Source of the DNA: an uncultured Eubacteriales bacterium
GTDB taxonomy: Bacteria; Bacillota; Clostridia; Oscillospirales; CAG-272
Length of the DNA: 6,822 bases
Assembly (NCBI GenBank): GCA_900554225.1
Contig: USGH01000143.1
Location: 1 to 6,822 of the forward strand
Reading direction: 5' to 3'
A program made the position numbers and the translations under genes. Positions within the stretch are counted from its first letter, which is position 1, and each line of letters opens with the position of its first letter. Positions 1 to 5,411 of this stretch are shown one piece after another. The notes under the pieces were generated by a model. It made no database searches. It was not told the DNA's origin and saw nothing but the letters and a program-made list of their open reading frames with translations.

Positions 1-846
1 AAGTGGCTGGGAGCGCGCTGCAGTCACCACAACAATCTGCTCTGGATTTTAGGAGGAGACCGACCGGTCGACACAACGCAGCATCGCGCGATCCTTGACG
101 CTATGGCGGAAGGACTCCATGCCGGCGATCGTGGGAAGTTTCTCATTGGCTTCCATCCGTGTGGAGCGGCGTCCTCCTCGCATTTTCTCCATGACGCGCC
201 ATGGCTCGATTTTCATATGACGCAGTCCGGTCATGGGTATCCGACCAAGCCGGCATACGAGCTGACCATCGCAGATTACCACCGCACACCGATCCGTCCC
301 GTTGTCGACGGGGAGATCTGCTATGAGGACCATCCGAAGAATTTCGATGCGGCAAACGGTTATTTCGATGACACGGACGTGCGGCAGACAGTATACCGGA
401 ATCTCTTCTCCGGTGCGGGCGGCTGTACATATGGGCATTCCAGCGTATGGCGTTTCCAGACGGAGACGGACGACTACTGGCCTAATCCCTGGAAAACGGC
501 AATCCATCGACCGGCGGCCGCGAAGATGTACCTCTACCATGATTTTCTCTCCCGACACAATCTGCGCGCCCATACGCCTGTGACTGACGCGGTACTCGGC
601 AACACGCCTGGTGAGCAGTATGTTCCGGCTATGGTTTCTCCGGACAGCGCGTATCTATATATTCCAAACGGCGCGCCGATCACACTCCATCGTGCTGTTG
701 TTCCGTTTACCAAAGCCATTTTATATAATCCGCGCTCCGGAAAATACACCGATCCCATGCCGCTATATGACCGGATCCGTTTTTCCGTGGGTGGCAGAGG
801 AATGGACGTAATTGTAATCGCCTATGATAACGCTGCAAAAATTTGA
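1..846 (+). CDS. DUF4038 / GH140-type glycoside hydrolase, C-terminal part (5' end outside window)
   Basis: The frame is open from base 1 and ends with TGA at 844-846, giving 281 visible residues, so the true start lies upstream. Visible residues 11-22 contain NNLLWILGGDRP, a hallmark of the DUF4038 TIM-barrel family to which GH140 apiosidase-like enzymes belong. Further landmarks are DGEICYE (residues 103-109) and a GGCTYGHSSVW stretch (residues 139-149), both at places where these barrels keep conserved residues. Asp20 (of GGD) and Glu105 (of GEICYE) are my candidates for the catalytic acids; this is inferred from motif position. The last ~85 residues, with YNPRSGKY and an ending VIVIAYD, resemble the beta-sandwich that follows DUF4038 and is annotated as a putative collagen-binding domain. 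Family members cleave glycans; GH140 founders act on apiose in plant rhamnogalacturonan II. The substrate here is unknown, and signal peptide status cannot be seen. It overlaps or abuts the acyltransferase gene downstream, suggesting one transcript. Confidence 0.85.
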   Translation, partial: KWLGARCSHHNNLLWILGGDRPVDTTQHRAILDAMAEGLHAGDRGKFLIGFHPCGAASSSHFLHDAPWLDFHMTQSGHGYPTKPAYELTIADYHRTPIRPVVDGEICYEDHPKNFDAANGYFDDTDVRQTVYRNLFSGAGGCTYGHSSVWRFQTETDDYWPNPWKTAIHRPAAAKMYLYHDFLSRHNLRAHTPVTDAVLGNTPGEQYVPAMVSPDSAYLYIPNGAPITLHRAVVPFTKAILYNPRSGKYTDPMPLYDRIRFSVGGRGMDVIVIAYDNAAKI

Positions 847-1936
847 GTTTCAAAGCATGACCATCTATCCCGGGGTATCCGATAAACGGCGGGAGCTGGA
901 TCTGTGCAATGTGATGTTCTGCACACTGGTGATCCTGATCCATGTGCTTGCGGAACCTGTATCCCTGTATCGGCGCGACAGCATTTTGTATGCGCTGGTC
1001 CTTGGACCATGGCGGCTTTCCGCTTTTGTGGTGCAGGGATTTCTATTCCTTGCCGGTGTGAAGGCATTCCTGCGCAACAAATCCCCGTCCGATCCGTTTT
1101 CCCTGTCGCAATACTACATCGGCAGACTGCGCCGCGTCGTTCTTCCTTACCTCGGAGCCGTGGTTCTCTATTCGGTCTATCTCGGTGCTATGGGACAGCT
1201 CCATGAAACAGCCGGGGCGTGGTGGGGCGATGTGCTTACGGGACGGCTGGTCGGACACCTCTATTTTGTACCGGTGATCTGTCAGTTCTATCTGCTTATC
1301 CCGTTGTGGCGGCGGATGGTCTATCGCGGCAATGCCATACTGTCGCTTCTCACCTCGCTTATGGTGATGCTTCTCTGCAAGCTGTATCTGCCGGATATCC
1401 TCACACAGCTCAGCGGCAGATCATTCACGTACAACGCGGTTCTCTGCACAACCTATCTCTTTTATTTTGTCGCCGGATGCTTCTGCGGACGGTATTATGA
1501 GCATTTCCGTGCCTATCTTCGCCACCACGCCCGGTCGGTCTATATTGGCGGCGGGATCTGTGCACTGATCAACTGGATCTTTATCGTTCTTAACGGCAGA
1601 GCCATCTATCAGGCTCCGTGGCTGGAGATGTTTCACGTACTCTACTGCATCTACGCGATTCTCACCTCCCTCGCGCTTGCCGATCGATATACATCGGCGC
1701 ACCGCGACACACCGAAAATTCTGCAATCTGTCCATCGGCACAGCTATGCCATCTACCTTCTTCACCCGCTCTTTATCTTCCTCATCAACGGCTTTCTCAG
1801 CACCTGTGGGATCCATTCCCTCTCGCTGCGTCTGGTCATCCGTCTTGCGCTTACGTATTTTCTGTCCGTGTTTCTCATTGCCATACCGCTTGACAGACTC
1901 CGCAGACTGCTTCGACGCAAAAAATCCCCACAATAA
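824..1936 (+). CDS. Membrane acyltransferase, family 3 (OafA/IcaC-like)
   Basis: A 370-residue, strongly hydrophobic protein with about ten predicted membrane segments (roughly residues 28-45, 65-82, 105-121, 142-162, 170-188, 205-222, 238-256, 270-288, 307-326, 335-356). Family hallmarks are visible: an N-terminal RELDLCNVMF...LIHVL helix with His40 at the usual catalytic-histidine position, the YYIGRLRRVVLPY segment (97-109), the GHLYFVPV segment (144-151) and SYAIYLLHPL near the C-terminus (307-316). Such proteins transfer acyl groups, often acetyl, to sugars of surface polysaccharides or to exported glycans. A basic tail (LRRLLRRKKSPQ) should be cytoplasmic. ATG at 824 overlaps the upstream hydrolase by 23 bases and follows an in-frame TAA at 815. 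A second ATG at 857 would leave a 10-base gap. Neither has a good Shine-Dalgarno, so coupling to the upstream gene is likely and the start is uncertain. The acyl donor and acceptor cannot be deduced. Confidence 0.85.
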   Translation: MITLQKFEFQSMTIYPGVSDKRRELDLCNVMFCTLVILIHVLAEPVSLYRRDSILYALVLGPWRLSAFVVQGFLFLAGVKAFLRNKSPSDPFSLSQYYIGRLRRVVLPYLGAVVLYSVYLGAMGQLHETAGAWWGDVLTGRLVGHLYFVPVICQFYLLIPLWRRMVYRGNAILSLLTSLMVMLLCKLYLPDILTQLSGRSFTYNAVLCTTYLFYFVAGCFCGRYYEHFRAYLRHHARSVYIGGGICALINWIFIVLNGRAIYQAPWLEMFHVLYCIYAILTSLALADRYTSAHRDTPKILQSVHRHSYAIYLLHPLFIFLINGFLSTCGIHSLSLRLVIRLALTYFLSVFLIAIPLDRLRRLLRRKKSPQ

Positions 1937-2074
1937 CAAAACAGTTCAGATGAAGCTCCCTACCGGCAAAACAGTACTATTGTAGCTTCAGAACAGGCAT
2001 GATTTCGGTCTTGCCTGTTTTGTTTTATCAGCAACCTCATAGGATTGCAGCCCATGAGGTCATACGCGCTCGTT
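1937..2074. other. Convergent intergenic spacer with several small inverted and direct repeats
   Basis: This spacer separates the plus-strand acyltransferase from the minus-strand HAD gene. Besides the terminator at 1992-2026 it holds a 7-base inverted repeat TGAAGCT (1951-1957) / AGCTTCA (1984-1990). It also holds a direct repeat CAAAACAGT (1937-1945 and 1967-1975) at 30-base spacing. A further hairpin, ACCTCAT (2034-2040) / ATGAGGT (2054-2060), lies 14 bases beyond the HAD stop. That last hairpin could help end minus-strand transcription but has no T run after it. No gene is seen here. Confidence 0.5.
1992..2026 (+). terminator. Rho-independent terminator after the acyltransferase gene
   Basis: AACAGGCA (1992-1999) pairs with TGCCTGTT (2012-2019). 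After a T/T mismatch, GAT/GTC extends the stem and is capped by a TTCG tetraloop (2004-2007), a very stable loop in RNA. The stem runs into a T-rich tract TTTGTTTT (2018-2025), as expected for plus-strand transcription. It lies 55 bases past the acyltransferase stop. No T tract follows on the minus strand, so it looks one-directional. Confidence 0.8.
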
Positions 2075-2686
2075 TTATACAATACAAAGCAGTTCAGACA
2101 GCTTGTTGATCTGATAATCCGCAATCTCCTCACCAAACGCTGCATCTTGATATTGTGCAAGCCCGTTTTTCATCCAAACGGTTTTCATTCCCAATGCTTT
2201 GGCAGGGGCAATATCGTTGTCCAACCGATCACCGACCATCATGCTTTCCGCGGCACGGCATCCCGCCATATCAAGTGCCCTTTCAAAAATTCTCTTATCC
2301 GGTTTGGCATATCCGATTTCCGCGGATGCAGCAATCACGCCAAAGAACCTCCGTAAACCCCAAAGCTCCAGGCGTTCGGCTGTTCCGGAATTCTGATTTG
2401 CAATGATCCCAAGTTGATACCCTTTACCACAGAGAGCAGCAAGTGTGTCGTGTGTATCTGAGTAGGGGACTTCATCTTCCGCGTGCCACGGCGTTTTCGT
2501 GAATCCAAAATGCCTGATCGCGGCAGAATTGCCATCAAGACCTTGCTTTGCGAAAGCAATACGGGCATTGTCAAATTCCTGAAAGGTAATACTGGTACCG
2601 GAAATCATATCCCGCACCCGATGATCGTAGGCGGCTGCTTCATCAACGAGCGTGGAGCCGACATCAAAGAAAATCCACTCCACCAT
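2075..2686 (-). CDS. HAD-superfamily hydrolase-like protein with altered motifs I and II
   Basis: A 203-residue haloacid dehalogenase-fold protein. The open frame extends to a TTG at 2692, but an AAAGGAG at 2700-2694 sits 7 bases before the ATG at 2686 and only 1 base from the TTG, so I choose 2686. Motif I is FFDVGSTL (nucleophile Asp8); the usual second Asp, two positions on, is Gly10. Motif II is LGIIANQN, with Ala96 where Ser/Thr is normal. Motif III Lys128 (GYAKPDKRIF) and motif IV GDRLDND (Asp153, Asp158) are intact. A cap domain lies between motifs I and II (about residues 15-80), as in subfamily I members. Most HADs are phosphatases or related phosphotransfer enzymes; loss of the general acid/base Asp may weaken or change the chemistry. 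The gene overlaps the end of the upstream GNAT-nucleotidyltransferase gene by 23 bases and is probably translated from the same message. The substrate is unknown. Confidence 0.88.
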   Translation of the reverse strand: MVEWIFFDVGSTLVDEAAAYDHRVRDMISGTSITFQEFDNARIAFAKQGLDGNSAAIRHFGFTKTPWHAEDEVPYSDTHDTLAALCGKGYQLGIIANQNSGTAERLELWGLRRFFGVIAASAEIGYAKPDKRIFERALDMAGCRAAESMMVGDRLDNDIAPAKALGMKTVWMKNGLAQYQDAAFGEEIADYQINKLSELLCIV

Positions 2687-3926
2687 GTGCAATCTCCTTT
2701 GCTTGCCTTAATTCATATTCCAGCACATCTGCAAAGCGCTGTATCGGCACTGCGAGTGTTTCTGCATAGTCAAAGATATGTTTATCCTCCTTATATTTCA
2801 GTGGATTTCTGCGAACCCTTAACACATATTGCAGGGCATCTGCATCGGGGCAAAGATTATTTTCCAATGCCCACTCTGCTGCGGCGGTCTTTGCGATGAT
2901 TCTGCCGGTGCGAATGGTATACACGCACCGCGCAATATCCAATAGCCAGCCAAATGTGTAGAAGCTCCGTCCGGTGCTCTGTGCATATTGTCTGATTGTT
3001 TCATAGTGGTGTTTCACATCGGCATACAGCTCTTTGAAAGCGGGATAATTCAAGTTGTTTCTAATATCCGCCCCATACAAAAGAACGCTGCTCTCGACCA
3101 GCTCTGCCATGCAAAAGCTGTCAAACACATAACGGTCGGTAACTCTTTCTCCGCTGGTTCCCCAATATACGACCCGGTCAGACGCACCTGAGAGGAACGC
3201 ATCTAACGTGAGCATACCGCCTTCAAAGGAACGGTAATAGAGGTTGCCCGGCTCATCTGCAAGCATCGCTTGGCGAAGTCCTACAAGCGACTGCGCCTGT
3301 TCCTTACGTATTGGACTATCCGTCAGAACGAGAATATCAATATCACTCCATCCCAATTTGAAATCATCTAAGACGGATGAGCCATACAGATAAATCGACG
3401 GCTGCACATCTGCAAGAATACTGCTGATTTCGCAAACCATCCTATTGACAGAAAGCTGCCTGTTTTTTCGTTCAGCACCTGCAGGATGGAGAACATATTT
3501 CTGATTCGGATAGTCGAATTCTTCGATCAGCGCGTCTGCAACAAAGCCATACTTTTCATAAAGCTTCCGCGGTGCCACTCCCTTTGCATCATCGGTGCGG
3601 AAGGTGGAGACGGATATTTCCTTTGTTTTGTCCAGATCAGCAAGTGCTTTATCCATCAGCATGGAAGCCACACCACGCCGACGATATTCCGGTGCAACAG
3701 CGAGACAGCAGATCCTATTGTGTTTTCGCGAGTACAGCATAACTCCGACAATCTCTTTTTCCTCCTTTACACAAATTGCCTGTCGCGCACCCATAAATCT
3801 GAGAACGGTGTCCTGATGCTCCTCCAGTGCCTCCGGCGTTTCAAGTCCCGGAAAGTTCCATCTGACCTGTGTTACAAGGCTCATCCATTTTTCAATATCT
3901 TCGGGTACTCCATAAAAGAGCTGCAC
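2664..3926 (-). CDS. GNAT acetyltransferase fused to an aminoglycoside-adenylyltransferase-like nucleotidyltransferase
   Basis: A 420-residue two-domain protein. About residues 1-148 are a GNAT domain: LAVAPEYRRRGVASMLM (75-91) is the acetyl-CoA-binding motif A with its RRxGxA-type loop, followed by KLYEKYGFV (122-130), the usual GNAT C-terminal strand region. From about residue 160 a nucleotidyltransferase begins: YLYGSSVLDDFKLGWSDIDIL (180-200) is the GS...DxD signature, with Asp195 and Asp197 as metal ligands. Residues ~324-420 are helical; LLDIARCVYTIRTGRI...AAAEWAL (328-354) closely resembles the C-terminal domain of AadA/ANT(9) spectinomycin-streptomycin adenylyltransferases. An acetyltransferase plus an adenylyltransferase suggests modification of an aminoglycoside-like or other hydroxyl/amine small molecule, which is inference. 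The open frame reaches TTG at 3941, but GGAGG at 3939-3935 is 8 bases before GTG at 3926, and the protein then begins MQLFYGVPEDIEKW, typical of GNAT starts. The HAD gene overlaps its 3' end. Confidence 0.87.
   Translation of the reverse strand: MQLFYGVPEDIEKWMSLVTQVRWNFPGLETPEALEEHQDTVLRFMGARQAICVKEEKEIVGVMLYSRKHNRICCLAVAPEYRRRGVASMLMDKALADLDKTKEISVSTFRTDDAKGVAPRKLYEKYGFVADALIEEFDYPNQKYVLHPAGAERKNRQLSVNRMVCEISSILADVQPSIYLYGSSVLDDFKLGWSDIDILVLTDSPIRKEQAQSLVGLRQAMLADEPGNLYYRSFEGGMLTLDAFLSGASDRVVYWGTSGERVTDRYVFDSFCMAELVESSVLLYGADIRNNLNYPAFKELYADVKHHYETIRQYAQSTGRSFYTFGWLLDIARCVYTIRTGRIIAKTAAAEWALENNLCPDADALQYVLRVRRNPLKYKEDKHIFDYAETLAVPIQRFADVLEYELRQAKEIAHGGVDFL
2694..2700 (-). promoter_or_regulatory. 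Ribosome binding site deciding the HAD start
   Basis: AAAGGAG on the minus strand lies inside the end of the GNAT-nucleotidyltransferase gene. It is 7 bases before ATG at 2686. The upstream TTG at 2692 would leave only one base of spacing, which rules it out as the start. Confidence 0.8.
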
Positions 3927-3934
3927 CGCATTCG

Positions 3935-3939
3935 CCTCC
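3935..3939 (-). promoter_or_regulatory. Ribosome binding site deciding the GNAT-nucleotidyltransferase start
   Basis: GGAGG on the minus strand is 8 bases before GTG at 3926. It overlaps codons 2-3 that would follow the TTG at 3941, and a TGA stop in the same frame lies three codons before that TTG, so 3926 is the better start. Confidence 0.65.
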
Positions 3940-4125
3940 AATCATTTCAGTCTTTCTAAAATATACGCGTTGCCCGCTATAAGGTACGTCTCCGGTCCGC
4001 TGTCCATATGGAACAAGATAATCTCTTTCTCTCCGACGTGCCTCTCCATTGCGCGTGGTACGCAAATTTTGCACAGTCCCTGCCTTACAGAGTAAAAAAC
4101 AAGAGGATTTCAGCTCCGAAACGCA

Positions 4126-4170
4126 CAAAAACCAGGCGACTGTTACACGCGGTTGAATGTCGCCTGGTTT
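4126..4170 (-). terminator. Strong rho-independent terminator after the foldase gene
   Basis: A perfect 12-base stem pairs 4129-4140 with 4159-4170 (core ACCAGGCGAC / GTCGCCTGGT), with an 18-base loop. On the minus strand the stem is followed by TTTTT (complement of A-run 4127-4131), so it should stop transcription coming from mfd and the foldase gene. It lies 100 bases past the foldase stop. The plus-strand side has only TTTG, so activity in that direction would be weaker. Confidence 0.82.
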
Positions 4171-4270
4171 GTCCACTCCGCTTTGTGGCTGCCGATCTTG
4201 GAATTTTTCCACGCACTGCATACCGGCACGCGAACCCCTTTCGTCGGTATGTCATTTTATCCGGCAGGCT

Positions 4271-5353
4271 TCAGAAACGATAGTTCACCGGGGAGTCCGT
4301 CATGCTGTACCGATCGATCACTGCCTCATTGATGGTGACCTCCGGCAGGAACGAGCGGATGTAGTCCACAAACAGCGCACTTTTTACCGTATTCTCATAA
4401 TCGGGGAAGAAATCGGCATTGGCATCCTCTGTGTATGCCTTGTCCGCAAGCGGCAGTCGTTTGATGTAGTGTACGCCATAGTCCGATTCGACCTTCTGCC
4501 ATTCTCCGATTTCCAAAGCGAATGCCGCGTCCACAACCTCCGGGATGAAATCGATGTCGCGGGTCAGGTAGTAACCGTTTTCGTAATACTGATCCTCGGA
4601 ATAGGTGTTGTATACGGTTTCAAAATCCTCACCGTTTGCCAGTGCGGCATCGATAGCATCGATCACGACCTGCTTTTCCGCTTGCATCTGTGCATCCATA
4701 GCGGCAGTCTTCACAGACCCCTTGTCATCAAATACGGAATTGCCGTTCTCGTCCGTGACATAGTAATACTGGTTGTTCACATAGATGTGGCGGATGTGGC
4801 AATAGTTGTCCTCGTAATAAGCGGTATACTCCTCCTCTGTGACCGGTGTGGTGCCGTTTGTCCCATACATATAGTCGAACAACACACCGCTCTTCTCCTG
4901 ATCCCGATAAATTTCGCGCAGCATATTCATGTTCACACCATAGACGGAGAGCGCGGCATTCAACGTTTTTTTATTGCCATCGGCGTATTCCTTCAGAATG
5001 TCGTCCACATAATCGTCAATTTGTTCTTCCAGTGCGGACGGTAATGACAGCCCGTTTTGCCGGAAAAGCTCCATACAGATCAGCGTCATCTGTACGTTCT
5101 CCACCGTCTGATTATAGAGATATTCCTCCGCTGTCTGTCCGTTTTCGAGGACCATGGCAAAGGATTCCGCTGTATTGTCGATGTCCTTGTAGGTATTCAG
5201 AAAGATATTCTTGTAGTAGGACAGCCAGTATCGGAATACATTTTCCGAAATTTGTGTTTTTCCGAAGGTCATGGCAGCTTCGCCGGACGAGCATCCGGTC
5301 AGAAGCAGACAGGCGCAAAGAACGGCAAGCAGGATTTTTCGTATCGTTTTCAC
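4271..5353 (-). CDS. Lipoprotein peptidyl-prolyl isomerase, parvulin type (PrsA/SurA-like foldase)
   Basis: A 360-residue exported lipoprotein. The N-terminus has basic residues, a hydrophobic core and the lipobox LTGC (18-21), so Cys21 should be lipid-modified and the protein anchored on the outer face of the membrane. Residues ~30-170 form the helical chaperone-like region seen in SurA/PrsA proteins. Residues ~184-302 match a PPIC-type rotamase: CHIRHIYV (184-191, His185 and His188), GEDFETVYNTYSED (240-253) and the closing GVHYIKRL (292-299, His294). The rotamase has an acidic, Tyr-rich insertion at about 193-215. A C-terminal tail of ~58 residues follows. The role is folding or maturation of secreted proteins. 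The start is GTG at 5353, with AAGGAGA at 5365-5359 five bases before it; the same frame continues upstream into the mfd region, but that stretch would destroy the signal peptide. It follows mfd by 58 bases, with no terminator seen, so co-transcription is likely. Confidence 0.92.
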   Translation of the reverse strand: MKTIRKILLAVLCACLLLTGCSSGEAAMTFGKTQISENVFRYWLSYYKNIFLNTYKDIDNTAESFAMVLENGQTAEEYLYNQTVENVQMTLICMELFRQNGLSLPSALEEQIDDYVDDILKEYADGNKKTLNAALSVYGVNMNMLREIYRDQEKSGVLFDYMYGTNGTTPVTEEEYTAYYEDNYCHIRHIYVNNQYYYVTDENGNSVFDDKGSVKTAAMDAQMQAEKQVVIDAIDAALANGEDFETVYNTYSEDQYYENGYYLTRDIDFIPEVVDAAFALEIGEWQKVESDYGVHYIKRLPLADKAYTEDANADFFPDYENTVKSALFVDYIRSFLPEVTINEAVIDRYSMTDSPVNYRF

Positions 5354-5358
5354 ATTGT

Positions 5359-5365
5359 TCTCCTT
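5359..5365 (-). promoter_or_regulatory. Ribosome binding site deciding the foldase GTG start
   Basis: AAGGAGA on the minus strand sits five bases before GTG at 5353. An ATG two bases earlier (5355) is out of frame. This site places the start just before the lysine-arginine-rich signal peptide, as expected for a lipoprotein. Confidence 0.8.
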
Positions 5366-5411
5366 ATGACACCCAAAGGTTATATTGTAGCGGTAAACAG
5401 GGACATTTCCG

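Larger units (their letters stand above)
3927..4270. other. Spacer between the foldase gene and the GNAT-nucleotidyltransferase gene
   Basis: About 340 bases without a supported gene. It contains the foldase-side terminator at 4126-4170, and an inverted repeat CATACCGGC (4219-4227) / GTCGGTATG (4243-4251, one G-U pair) that has no T run after it on either strand. The promoter for the GNAT-nucleotidyltransferase unit should lie between about 3940 and 4125 on the minus strand, but I find no convincing -35/-10 pair there. Short open frames crossing the region show no family features and no good start signals. Confidence 0.6.

Noticed and set aside
49..573. Minus-strand open frame of 174 codons opposite the glycoside hydrolase
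   Set aside because: The plus-strand frame matches DUF4038 throughout, and the opposite frame has no family features.
1421..1939. Minus-strand open frame of 172 codons opposite the acyltransferase gene
   Set aside because: Its composition is highly charged and low-complexity, as expected from the reverse complement of a membrane protein; no domain is recognisable.
3960..4080. Possible promoter for the GNAT-nucleotidyltransferase unit (TGGACA ... TTATAG or TATATT on the minus strand)
   Set aside because: The -35-like box is good, but no -10 box at correct spacing matches TATAAT well enough to support it.
3892..4221. Minus-strand open frame of 109 codons crossing the spacer
   Set aside because: It runs through the terminator stem and into the GNAT-nucleotidyltransferase gene, and has no recognisable domain or clear ribosome binding site.
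4219..4251. Possible tRNA-like T-arm (GGGGTTCG on the minus strand)
   Set aside because: No matching acceptor stem, anticodon arm or CCA end can be arranged around it.
4157..5044. Long plus-strand open frame (295 codons) opposite the foldase gene
   Set aside because: It is the antisense of a real lipoprotein gene. Its Val/Ile-rich composition arises from the reverse complement of Asp/Tyr/Asn codons, and it shows no family motif or good ribosome binding site.
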